NCBI GenBank assembly: GCA_048772705.1
Contig: JBLWGC010000036.1
Span: 1 to 64,000, forward strand
From: Leidyana gryllorum EB-2025a
Lineage: Eukaryota; Apicomplexa
DNA length: 64,000 nt
Direction of reading: 5' to 3'
The notes below the pieces were generated by a model. That model was given only the letters and a program-made list of their open reading frames with translations, made no database searches and was not told the DNA's origin. Positions 37,580-46,478 of this stretch are shown here, one piece after another. Position 1 is the stretch's first letter. Every line of letters starts with the position of its first letter. The translations under genes and the position numbers were made by a program.

Positions 37580-39169
37580 ATGGGCCACTCATTCATTCTG
37601 GCCGACAAGGTCCTCGTCAAATGGGACAACAATATTATCACTCATGTCATTGACAATCTGGATGTGAGAGCAATCCTCCAGACAACTGTAGATGGCTCTG
37701 TGGGCTCGCACAACAACCCTCCCATTACAGCCGCTTTATTCGCCCGCGCTCTGGAGCTGAGTTTGAACGACGATGAGCGAGGCCGAAACAAGTTACGCCG
37801 TCCACATCAAGTGGTCAGCGACAGCCCCAAAGCCCATCTGGCGTCCTCTCTGTGGTCGGGCAACGAGATTATCCCGGCCAAAATCACACCCTGCCCGCAC
37901 GTGAACTCCCACGGAAATGAGACCACTGTCGAGGACTCCGTCAAGGATAGTCGGACTATTGTGTCAGTCCGAGGCGCGGAACGCACCGATGTCGACACTC
38001 TCAGGTGGCTACTCGGCGACATCGAGAGCCCCACCACCACCTTCGCAACCATTTATGGCAAACACAAGTACTACATCGTCTGGGAGACTGGTGAGCACGC
38101 TCAGGAAGGAGACATGGAGGAGAAGCAAGTGCCCTCGCCTCTCGATTGTCCCTGGCAGGCAGCCATTCGTATCGCTTTGGCCTGCAAGAAGCGACAGGAA
38201 ATGCTCATGGCAATGCTCGAGGCATCCTGTACCACATGGCGGCTATGGTTCCCAGAGATTTTGAAATCGGGAGCAACACCAACTACCTCCTACGAATTTC
38301 CCAAGCTGAGCTTGGACCAACCGAAAGCCTCCGGTGGAGATCCGGTACTCATCTTGAACGCACAGGACGACAACCAATCAAACGATGAACTCCCCCCCAT
38401 GAGTTGGGAGGACTTCAAGGACATGGCTGTGAAGGCTCTCGTTGGACTGTACGAGGGCCCAGATCTCTCAGAGTACCGCCGCGAAGGGGAAACCTACGAC
38501 GTTATGCTGGAGCGATATGCTCAGGAAAAGCTGCAGCTCATTGTCTGGGGTACAGTGCCGCTAAACCTCGTAGCCCACATTGCCGACTTCCACAACGCCT
38601 TCAAAGCTGTGGCTTCCACGGCGATACGAATAGACATTGACAGTATGAAAGATGGCTATAAAACTAACGTCAAAGTCGCCAATTCTCTCGTCATCGATCC
38701 GAAAACCTGGAGCGCTCGTGAAGGCTGTCCAACACGCATTCTGCCTCCCGATGTGGAAACCCGCCGAACCCTCCTCTACTTGGCCGCTCTCAGTGGAGGC
38801 CAGATTGCCGACAGAAATGGGAACCTCCATCTATGGCCCCGCGAAGTGGCCATGTCGGACCCGACCTCTCTGGCCTGGACATCTCGAGATCAAGATGACT
38901 TGCGACGCTGGGTAGCAGGCTGTTTATTGGCCATGTTGCCGGTCAAGGTCGAGGCAGTGCGCTTGTCACCAATGATGGTCCCCCCCTGCTCGAATTTGCG
39001 CTTACTGTTAGATGTCAAAATCCCCCACTGGCCATCCGAAGAGGTCCCTGAGCACCCTGTGAGCATTTTCCCTACCTCCAGAGCTCACTGGTCCCTTCCA
39101 CACCCTGAGGAATCTAAAGTCGGCGACTCTGAGGCCATGCCGTCCACTCGTGCCAGCACTGTAGTATGA
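37580..39169 (+). CDS. Hypothetical protein, 529 aa, intronless
   Basis: Not recognised. A single long open frame with ordinary globular composition, no signal peptide and no membrane helix. Possible structural pieces are 'FATIYGKHKYYIVWETG' (beta-rich), 'WQAAIRIALACKKRQEMLMA' (helical) and 'KLQLIVWGTVPLNLVAHIAD'. A late acidic/proline tail ends 'PSTRASTVV'. It shares strand with the preceding LRR gene, about 95 bases apart. Good codon texture and the absence of a competing frame make it a real gene. Confidence 0.7.
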   Translation: MGHSFILADKVLVKWDNNIITHVIDNLDVRAILQTTVDGSVGSHNNPPITAALFARALELSLNDDERGRNKLRRPHQVVSDSPKAHLASSLWSGNEIIPAKITPCPHVNSHGNETTVEDSVKDSRTIVSVRGAERTDVDTLRWLLGDIESPTTTFATIYGKHKYYIVWETGEHAQEGDMEEKQVPSPLDCPWQAAIRIALACKKRQEMLMAMLEASCTTWRLWFPEILKSGATPTTSYEFPKLSLDQPKASGGDPVLILNAQDDNQSNDELPPMSWEDFKDMAVKALVGLYEGPDLSEYRREGETYDVMLERYAQEKLQLIVWGTVPLNLVAHIADFHNAFKAVASTAIRIDIDSMKDGYKTNVKVANSLVIDPKTWSAREGCPTRILPPDVETRRTLLYLAALSGGQIADRNGNLHLWPREVAMSDPTSLAWTSRDQDDLRRWVAGCLLAMLPVKVEAVRLSPMMVPPCSNLRLLLDVKIPHWPSEEVPEHPVSIFPTSRAHWSLPHPEESKVGDSEAMPSTRASTVV

Positions 39170-39374
39170 ATGAAAGAACATTGGTTGAACGTTCCCGTGA
39201 TATTCGCTGAGAGGTAACGTTGAAGAAGAGCGTTGCGAGCTAGCAATCTTGTGTGTGCGATAAATCGATCCCCCGAAAACAATGAAGCTAAAAATAGATG
39301 TAAGGAAGTTGATAACCAATAAAAAGAGTTTAAACGGTACAAAGTTGAAAGTCAATTGGCTTGCTCTCCCTAAT

Positions 39375-41660
39375 CTAAGCAGCCAACCACCATGGGCCAC
39401 CGGCTGCGTTCGAGAATCTAGTAGCCAGCAAACTTCCGAAGACGAGAGATACGATTGCGGAAAGTTTGACAAGGATATTCAGAGCTGGCCCGGAAGTGTC
39501 CTTCAGGGGGTCTCCGATAGTGTCGCCAGTTACTGCATTCTTGTGCGTGGCTGAGCCCTTAGCGTGATCGGGGCCCAACGCACCGCTCTCAATGTACTTC
39601 TTAGCATTGTCCCAAGCACCTCCGGAGTTGCTCGCAGAGATTGCCAGTTGAACACCAGAGATGAGAGCGCCAGTCAGCAGACCGGCAGTGCAATTCTTTC
39701 CAAAGATGATTCCGGCAACGAGTGGTGAGCCAATGACAAGCGCTCCTGGCAGCACCATCTCGCGCAAAGCCGCAGTAGTAGCAATATTAATGCAACGAGC
39801 GTAGTTAGGTTCCATTCGATCATTCAGGATTTTGGGGAACTGCTCCAAACATTCTTCAACCATGTCGTTGGCAGCGACACCAACTGACTTCATGGTCATA
39901 GCAGAGAAAGCATACGGCATCATGGCGCCGAAGAAAAGTCCAGTGAATACCCAAGAGTTCAGGATGTCAACGATTTTAATGTCGGCGCGAACAGTATAGG
40001 CACCGAAAAGGGCGATAGACACCAGAGCGGCGGAGCCAATCGCGAAACCCTTTCCGATAGCAGCAGTAGTGTTACCCGCGGCGTCCAAAGCGTCAGTACG
40101 CTCTCTAACCTCTTCTCCCAGGCCCGACATTTCGGCGATGCCACCGGCGTTGTCCGAGATGGGTCCGTATGCGTCAATGGTCAGTCCCATGGTCAAAGTA
40201 CCAAGCATGCCCAAAGCAGCGAGTGCAACCCCGTACATTCCAGCAGTCAAGTGGGCGATGCAGACAGTGACGATAAGACACAGAATCGGTACCATGACGG
40301 ATAGGTAACCGAGAGCCAAACCGTAGATGACACCAGTAGCGGCCGAGACTTTCTGTGTGAGAGAGATCTCGCGCACTGGGGTGTAGCTGTGCGATGTATA
40401 GTATTCGGTAACGAAACCGATGAGAAGTCCAGACCACAGTCCCAGCCAGACAGACCAGACCACATTCTGCCGGGATGCAGGTCCGAAGTGGGCGAGGTTG
40501 AATTCAGCGGGAACAAGATAGCAGGCCAGAACCGGTACCACGAGGGTTTCTAAGAAGGTACTGATAATGAGGATTTGCTTCAGACTCTTTTCGATTTGAT
40601 GAAGTTTCTTGACCGGGAAGAAGGCGCGGACAGTAATCAGAGTGAGAATTCCACAAACAATCGATACTGAAGTTAGCATCACAGGGAAGATCAATCCACC
40701 CCAGTGATGAGCAATGCCAGGAATGCCGTTCACGGATGCGGTACTGGCTCCAGCGATGACCAGTGCAGCACAAGTAGACTCAGCCAGAGAACCGAACAGA
40801 TCTGCTCCCATTCCAGCCACATCGCCCACATTGTCACCGACGTTATCCGCAATGCAAGCGGGGTTACGAGGGTCGTCCTCGGGCATTCCGTATTCGTTCT
40901 TGCCACTGAGGTCAGCGCCAACGTCGGCAGCTTTGGTGAAGATACCGCCGCTAACACGACCGAACAGGGCAATTGAACTGCCACCCAAACCGTAGCCCGC
41001 GATGGCTTCGTACATACCCTTGGTATCGTTTCCGTAGATGGACGGGATGCGGTAGATGCCGATTAGAATCACCAGATTGATGATGCCCAGCGACACCAAA
41101 CACAATCCCATCACGCTGCCCGCGGAGACAGCGACATCGAACGCTTTGTCGAGCGACCGGTACGCTTCATGAGCAGTTCGCACATTAGCATAGGTTGCTA
41201 TTTGCATACCCAGCCAGCCGCACGCCATGGATGTCAAGCACCCCAGAATGAAAGCCCACATTGTCGCGTAGCCAACACATGGGCCGATAATAGCGCTAAA
41301 ACACAGCATATACACAATCATCCATTTGTATTCCTGATTCAAGAAAGCTACTGCACCTTCTGATATCAGGGTGGATATCTTGTGCATCGTTCGCAGAGTA
41401 TCACGGGGAATGCATCCGTCTTCTCCCATCGGCGATTCGACCAGTCGTTCGTTCAATTCTTTCCCATCGTCGCGGCTGCGGAACCCGTCCAGTTTTACAC
41501 TGGCAACCCGGCAAGCTTCGTAGCCAGCCCAGCAGATTCCCAGCAACGGGCATCCGATCAGAACACCGTTGATTACACAATTGGTTGTTTCATCGTTTCC
41601 GAACGCCGTAAGAAAGACTTCGTGTGCAAAGTGAGCCATAGATTGGTAGAGTAAGTTCAA
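39375..41660 (-). CDS. H+-translocating inorganic pyrophosphatase, K+-dependent type
   Basis: Intronless 761-residue vacuolar-type proton pump using pyrophosphate hydrolysis, expected in acidocalcisomes or vacuoles. About 16 membrane helices are present. The substrate motif is 'DVGADLSGKNEYGMPEDDPR' (consensus DVGADLVGKVE, here with S and N substitutions). 'NVGDNVGDVAGMGADLFGS' and 'TIDAYGPISDNAGGIAEMSG' coordinate Mg-PPi. 'GNTTAAIGKGFAIGSAAL' has Ala where K+-independent enzymes carry Lys, so it is a type I, K+-stimulated pump. 'GGAWDNAKKYIE' and 'GDTIGDPLKDTSGPALNIL' close the core. The short N-terminus before TM1 may start at either of two nearby ATGs. Confidence 0.97.
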   Translation of the reverse strand: MNLLYQSMAHFAHEVFLTAFGNDETTNCVINGVLIGCPLLGICWAGYEACRVASVKLDGFRSRDDGKELNERLVESPMGEDGCIPRDTLRTMHKISTLISEGAVAFLNQEYKWMIVYMLCFSAIIGPCVGYATMWAFILGCLTSMACGWLGMQIATYANVRTAHEAYRSLDKAFDVAVSAGSVMGLCLVSLGIINLVILIGIYRIPSIYGNDTKGMYEAIAGYGLGGSSIALFGRVSGGIFTKAADVGADLSGKNEYGMPEDDPRNPACIADNVGDNVGDVAGMGADLFGSLAESTCAALVIAGASTASVNGIPGIAHHWGGLIFPVMLTSVSIVCGILTLITVRAFFPVKKLHQIEKSLKQILIISTFLETLVVPVLACYLVPAEFNLAHFGPASRQNVVWSVWLGLWSGLLIGFVTEYYTSHSYTPVREISLTQKVSAATGVIYGLALGYLSVMVPILCLIVTVCIAHLTAGMYGVALAALGMLGTLTMGLTIDAYGPISDNAGGIAEMSGLGEEVRERTDALDAAGNTTAAIGKGFAIGSAALVSIALFGAYTVRADIKIVDILNSWVFTGLFFGAMMPYAFSAMTMKSVGVAANDMVEECLEQFPKILNDRMEPNYARCINIATTAALREMVLPGALVIGSPLVAGIIFGKNCTAGLLTGALISGVQLAISASNSGGAWDNAKKYIESGALGPDHAKGSATHKNAVTGDTIGDPLKDTSGPALNILVKLSAIVSLVFGSLLATRFSNAAGGPWWLAA

Positions 41661-41826
41661 TTGATGACGGGTTTGAACAAAATCAAAGACCTATGGGACG
41701 CACGCACACACACAAGATTTTAAGAGACTGGCGGATGTCGACATTGTTCAGTTCAAAAAGTAGTGTAAGTTTTGTACCACTGTTTGGCTCGCCTTCATTC
41801 TCTCGTTTTGTGTGAAAGAAGTCAAG
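41661..41826. promoter_or_regulatory. Divergent promoter region, H+-PPase / PGM
   Basis: 166 bases separate the two start codons, so the pyrophosphatase and phosphoglycerate mutase genes share a divergent upstream region. It has an (AC)n tract near 41701-41712. No specific element is identified. Confidence 0.4.
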
Positions 41827-42576
41827 ATGGTGTACAAACTCGTCCTCCTTCGTCACGGTGAATCCACTTGGAACAAGGAGAACCGTTTCACTGGCTGGAC
41901 TGATGTTGACCTGTCTGCCACAGGGGAGTCCGAGGCTCTTGCCGCTGCTGAGGTGCTGAAGGAGAAAGGCTACAAGTTCGATGTCGCTTTCACCTCTGTG
42001 CTGAAGCGTGCCGTCCGTACCTGCTGGGCTGTGTTGGCCAACACTGACCAGTGTTTCGTCCCCGTGATCAACACCTGGAGGCTGAACGAGCGTCACTACG
42101 GTGCTCTCCAAGGTTTGAACAAGGCTGAGACCGCTGCTAAGCACGGTGACGAGCAAGTCAAGATCTGGCGTCGTTCTTATGATGTCTGCCCCCCTGCCTT
42201 GGAGACCAGCGACGAGCGGTTCCCGGGCAACCAGTCCATGTACGGCTATCTGGCCAAGGATGCTTGCCCTGCTACCGAGTCCCTGAAGACTTGCATTGAT
42301 CGCGTGCTTCCTTTCTGGTACGACCAGGTCGCCCCTGCCGTGTTGAGCGGAAAGAATGTGCTCATTGCCGCTCATGGCAACTCCCTCCGCGGGTTGGTGA
42401 AGCATCTGGACAGCATGACGGAGGAGGCCGTCCTGGAGCTGAACATCCCCACTGGTGTGCCTCTGGTCTACGAGCTCGATGAGAACCTGAAGCCCATCAA
42501 GCACTACTACTTGATGGACGAGGCCCAGCTCAAGGCTAAGATGGAGGCTGTTGCCAACCAAGGCAAAGCGAAGTAA
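41827..42576 (+). CDS. 2,3-bisphosphoglycerate-dependent phosphoglycerate mutase
   Basis: Intronless 249-residue glycolytic enzyme (3-PG to 2-PG). The start is at '[20 protein letters not shown]'; an upstream in-frame ATG five codons earlier adds residues outside the family. The phosphohistidine motif is 'LLRHGESTW', then '[10 protein letters not shown]', '[12 protein letters not shown]', '[16 protein letters not shown]', the second catalytic His in '[16 protein letters not shown]' and '[12 protein letters not shown]'. Length matches dPGM (about 250). Codon use is strongly biased, as in eEF2, suggesting high expression. Confidence 0.97.
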   Translation: MVYKLVLLRHGESTWNKENRFTGWTDVDLSATGESEALAAAEVLKEKGYKFDVAFTSVLKRAVRTCWAVLANTDQCFVPVINTWRLNERHYGALQGLNKAETAAKHGDEQVKIWRRSYDVCPPALETSDERFPGNQSMYGYLAKDACPATESLKTCIDRVLPFWYDQVAPAVLSGKNVLIAAHGNSLRGLVKHLDSMTEEAVLELNIPTGVPLVYELDENLKPIKHYYLMDEAQLKAKMEAVANQGKAK

Positions 42577-42811
42577 ATGTTTTTCTATGCTAATTTGACC
42601 TTCCTCACAAGTGTTTTGATTGACTAACTGAATAATTGTGACATCTGGTCGGCGGTCCCTCTAAGCTATTCTCGGACTGACTGGGTATCGGAAGTTGTGC
42701 GGTATAGCTGCTGCGTTGGCGCTGCTGCTGAGTTCAACCGCCTTCGCCTCCCCCCGCCGCCCCTCCAATACATGGGAAGCAGCAGCGTTTCAGGTTGTGC
42801 CTAGATTTGTG
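42577..42811. other. Convergent spacer between PGM and CCDC25
   Basis: About 235 bases holding the two 3' ends. No additional gene is supported. Confidence 0.4.
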
Positions 42812-43595
42812 CTACATAAAGTCCTCCTCCAGATCGCGGCACGAAGTGATCGTCCCGTCACCCTGAGACTGGTTGTTTATCTGAACCTCCTTCTGCAAGG
42901 CGGTGTAGTGTCGCAGTTGATATTCCTCGCGTTCTTTCTTCTCCTCTTCCTGTTGTTTCAGGAGCTGCAAAAACGTCAGGTCGCAATGGTCTCCTTGTGC
43001 TACCCTTACAGCGTCTTTCCGGTCGGCTTTGGCTTTCTGAAGTTCCTGTTGGTCGCGCTTCATCCGCACTTTTTCCAAATCCATCTTGACCGATGATCGC
43101 GACTGAGGATGGATAGGTGAAGAGGGGGTGAGAGAAAGTGTAGCCGTACCTTCTCCAGTCGGGTGAGCATTTCGCGGTTACGAGCCACATTACGGACCTT
43201 CACAACTTGTTTGAGGTCCTTGAAGCCGATGGTACCAGTGTCCATGGTGTTTTGGTCCTTGCGGAGGTTCGCCCATGGTGTGTAGATAATGTCCACAGCC
43301 GGTTTCTTGTGACCCTCAATTGAATTTCCTTTGGTCAGTTGGCAGCATTCGTCCAAGACGACTTGAGGAATGTTCTTCACCGCTGTTTACAGGACGAGGA
43401 ACTATAGCATTCGCCGCCACTCAAACACTTACTGTAGCCTTTAGGCAATCGAACGTAAACGTGGGCGCTAGAATAGTCATCAACGTGGAACCAGACGTCT
43501 TCTGGCCATCCCCAAGCAATCAGCTGTTCGTTCTCGAACTTGTCATCCCCCATATAAATGAAGAAATCGGGATGGCTGCTGGTGAAAGTGAGCAT
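42812..43595 (-). CDS. CCDC25: CCDC25 family protein (NFACT-R/DUF814 domain)
   Basis: Three exons. The start is placed at '[20 protein letters not shown]', which aligns with the conserved N-terminus of CCDC25; an upstream in-frame ATG adds six residues. Following motifs: '[20 protein letters not shown]', '[12 protein letters not shown]', then after an intron '[20 protein letters not shown]', '[13 protein letters not shown]' and '[16 protein letters not shown]'. The last exon is a Lys/Glu-rich helix ending 'DLEEDFM', very like the human terminus. The NFACT-R domain is nucleic-acid associated. Human CCDC25 is described as a DNA sensor at the plasma membrane, but this orthologue has no membrane helix at the N-terminus, so function here is open. 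Confidence 0.92.
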
Positions 43596-43605
43596 TGGAA
43601 ATAAA

Positions 43606-44529
43606 TTAGACAATGGCTGAAGGCCACTTGTTACTGGCCATAAAGTCTATAAGTTGCCCTTCTTGGTTGGCCCCCCCTTCTGGGACGTAAAGAGCCGTCC
43701 CTCCTCCACCCTCGCCGCCCATGAAGTCATCCTCGCGCATATGGCGCACCTCCTCATCTTGATCGTCATCTTCATCTTTGAATATGTTCTCGTTGCTCGG
43801 CCCGCCCATGTGCCAGCTCGGTCGAGTTGAGGCACCACTGCTGCCTTTCCCTTTGGAGTGCGTCTTCGAAGAGGAGGAGGAGGGGGAGCTGTCGCGGTCC
43901 CAATCCTTTGAGAACGAGTTCTTGGGTGGGGCTGTAGTCGCGGGTCTGCTCGAACCTGGAATGGCCCCGCCTTGGCCGCCGCCCCCCGGGCCCGAGGGTA
44001 CAGCGGGTCGGTGGGAGGTTCCTACATCCCCCCAATTGACTCCTTCGTACTCATCTTCCATTCCAGTGTCTACGGCTGTGGTCAAGTCGCCAGGTAGTTT
44101 CTGAACCCCTTGATAGGCGGGCGGATCTGTTAAGGAACCGCCATGTTTCTCGGCATACGTGATATACGCGGCCGACAGGGGTCGTCCTGCACAGACTTCG
44201 TTCTCGGTCTTGTAGGCCAGTAACCGTGTCTTGGCAAGCTCGTGTTCCGGCAATCGGACGCGACGATGGACCTCCTGGGACGTAATCTATGGGGGGCAGA
44301 CAATGGGTATTAGTCTCGTGTAACTGGCAACCCTCACCGGAACTTGTACCCAACTCTTGGTTTTGCGGACATCCGGATTGCGGGGGATGCCGGTGGTCTC
44401 AGTGCGCGAGAGTAGTTTCCATTGGTGTCCTGGCTCTGGGTCACATCGGGGAGGTGCTACGATGAGACGGGAGGCTACAGGAAACAGGAAAGCGAGGAGC
44501 AGTGCTACTGGAAAGATTGACACGAACAT
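43606..44529 (-). CDS. Secreted hypothetical protein
   Basis: Two exons. Exon 1 begins with a strong signal sequence ('[20 protein letters not shown]'). A GTGAGGGTTG...CCCATAG intron of about 50 nt joins it to '[20 protein letters not shown]'. The middle carries '[17 protein letters not shown]'. The rest is low complexity: Gly/Pro, a Ser run with Lys ('[18 protein letters not shown]') and an Asp/Glu stretch, ending '[13 protein letters not shown]'. There is no second membrane helix. No family is recognised. Its stop is about 10 bases upstream of the CCDC25 start on the same strand. Confidence 0.6.
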
Positions 44530-44638
44530 GCTGCATGTAAGTCGCGCAGTCTGGTTACCATGGAGTATCGCTCTCTCCTTTGATTGCGCTCTCACTCTGC
44601 ATGCATGATGTAGTAACACACTCAGCACATCTCAAGTA

Positions 44639-44998
44639 ATGGGTAACAAGTGTTGTCGCCGGACCGTCCCCAACGAAATTGAGCCCGAAGCGGCCCCACC
44701 GACGGTGGATAAGGCAGCTTTGGAGGCTGAAGAAGCATTGAAGAAGGCCGCTGACGAGAAGAAGGCTGAAGCTGACAAAATGAAGGCAGAAATGGAGAAG
44801 CAGAATGCTGCACTCAAAGGTGACATTAAGGATTTGGAAGAAGAAATCCAGGATCGCAAGGATCGCGGATTCGTTCGTGAAGGCAGTGGTGAGAAACTGG
44901 TTACGGATGCCAACACCAAGGCTGAGGAATCCGCAAAGGCACTAAACGCCAGCGACTCCTCATCCAGTGGACAAGAAGACGAAGAAGAGTCTGCGTAG
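44639..44998 (+). CDS. Dually acylated small coiled-coil protein (MGNKCC)
   Basis: Intronless 119-residue protein starting 'MGNKCCRRTVPNEIEPEAAP'. Gly2 is a predicted N-myristoylation site and the adjacent Cys5/Cys6 predicted palmitoylation sites, the dual-acylation signal used by apicomplexan inner-membrane-complex sub-compartment proteins (ISPs begin similarly). The rest is a single acidic/Lys coiled coil followed by a Ser/Glu tail ('DSSSSGQEDEEESA'). It lacks the PH-like core of ISPs, so only the targeting signal is shared. Membrane or IMC association is inference. Confidence 0.7.
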   Translation: MGNKCCRRTVPNEIEPEAAPPTVDKAALEAEEALKKAADEKKAEADKMKAEMEKQNAALKGDIKDLEEEIQDRKDRGFVREGSGEKLVTDANTKAEESAKALNASDSSSSGQEDEEESA

Positions 44999-45064
44999 GC
45001 ACGGAGTCCCAACCGTGGCGGAAATATCGATCACACGTCGTGGCCCGATCCGTGAGGTGCCGCG

Positions 45065-46368
45065 ATGAAGGTGGTGTTTAGTTTTCCATTCGCGGCGCTG
45101 ACGCTATGGGAAGTCGTATTCTCTGCCAATGCGCCGCGTATAGTCTCCTTAACTTTACATGCCGAACATCTATTCGCGCGGAACTCCGCCTCTGAGCCCC
45201 TTGATGATGTAGACCCCGTTATTCTTGAACCTCTCCCCGACCTCCCTGATGCTTCCTCCGTCGAGGAATGGGATGCCTTGGAAGGCCTGCAAGCTCTGGA
45301 AGAGGACGATAACTTGATCGGGGCTGATGACGTAGCAGAGCCATCGCATACAACCCCTCCCCCCCCTCCACCAAGGAGGCGGAAGCACGGCAAAAGGCGC
45401 CGATACGAATTGGAGGACTGGGAACAAGAATTCCCCGCGCTCGATCCCAACATGGCTCATATGACGTCCAACGCAACCATCCGTACTGGTCAAACACTGG
45501 TCGTTCATCTGCCTGTGAGTCCAACTCCAGATCGCGAATATATCTGGAAGGTGAGAAATCTCCATTCCTGCCTGAGTCAGAGATCTTCTGATAGTTGAAT
45601 GCTACCTACGATCAATCAACTTTCATGGTGAATGAGGAAGACATTCACTCTCTGGACTTCCCCGCTACAGCTTCCCTCCAATTCATCATCACGAAATCTG
45701 GATATGTGGAGGCGAAGCCGGGCGAATCGAAAGCCCACCAGCAGTTTGTATTCCGGTGCATGAGACGAGGCACCACCGTACTCCCCTTTCTGTCGGTTAC
45801 ACACACATGAAACACGCTCCTGTCATTGTTGTTGTGTAGATACACGCGGCCCTGGTATAGCGACAAGCAGCCTGGGGGCGCTCGGTCTTTCATCTTAGTC
45901 CGTTGTGTTCCAAAGAAGAGCCTGAAAAACCTTGCCGCCTACACTCCAGTGACGCGCTCGACGCTCCACCTCGAAACTGGACAGCAACTCGACATCAAAC
46001 TGCAGAACAGTGCAGAAGCCAAATACCACATTTGGAAAGTGAGTTGGTTGATCGTCGTCAGCACACCACACAACGTGTGTTTGCAGCTACTGAGGGTGTT
46101 CGATGAGGCCACTGGACACATAAAGGAGGAGAATGGGAGAGAATCAATCGCTGAATTTGTGACCCGGAAGTCGGGGTATGTGCCACCCCACAACGAGACA
46201 AGCCACAATACCTCATCGCATGGGCATGGTGGCGGAGGTTATCAGAAGTTCGTGATTTACACGTTGCGGCCTGGCAACACCACCCTGCCCTTCTCCTTCC
46301 TGGGCCCGTGGTTGCCGGACCGCCAGTTTGATAGGACAGATGCTTTGATTAACCTAGTTGTGAGTTAG
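45065..46368 (+). CDS. Secreted double-domain chagasin-like cysteine protease inhibitor
   Basis: Four exons. A signal peptide (MKVVFSFPFAALTLWEVVF) leads an acidic linker with 'TTPPPPPPRRRKHGKRRR', then two chagasin (MEROPS I42) type domains. Domain 1: 'IRTGQTLVVHLPVSPTPDRE', with 'SPTPDREYIW' at the NPTTGY-W loop, and 'TVLPFLYTRPWYSD', the RPW loop, formed across an intron. Domain 2: 'LETGQQLDIKLQN', 'AKYHIWK', a 'GHGGGGYQKF' loop like the family GxGG, and 'PFSFLGPWLP' at the RPW position. Apicomplexan ICPs restrain papain-like proteases. Domain 1 lacks the Gly-rich loop and domain 2 lacks the Arg of RPW, so each domain seems to keep a different part of the inhibitory wedge. Confidence 0.75.
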
Positions 46369-46478
46369 ACGTAGGGGTGGTTAGCCAGCCAGCCATCAGT
46401 AGCTAGCGGTTCTCTCCAATACTATGCAAACAGACTCGATGATTTGTTACACAAATAGAAGATGGGAGCGGGAAAGGC

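Noticed and set aside
41683-42561. 292-codon minus-strand frame opposite phosphoglycerate mutase
   Set aside because: Codon-bias shadow of a highly biased gene.
42695-43096. 133-codon plus-strand frame with hydrophobic runs
   Set aside because: Lies opposite the CCDC25 Lys/Glu helix; hydrophobic Leu runs are the complement of Lys/Glu codons.
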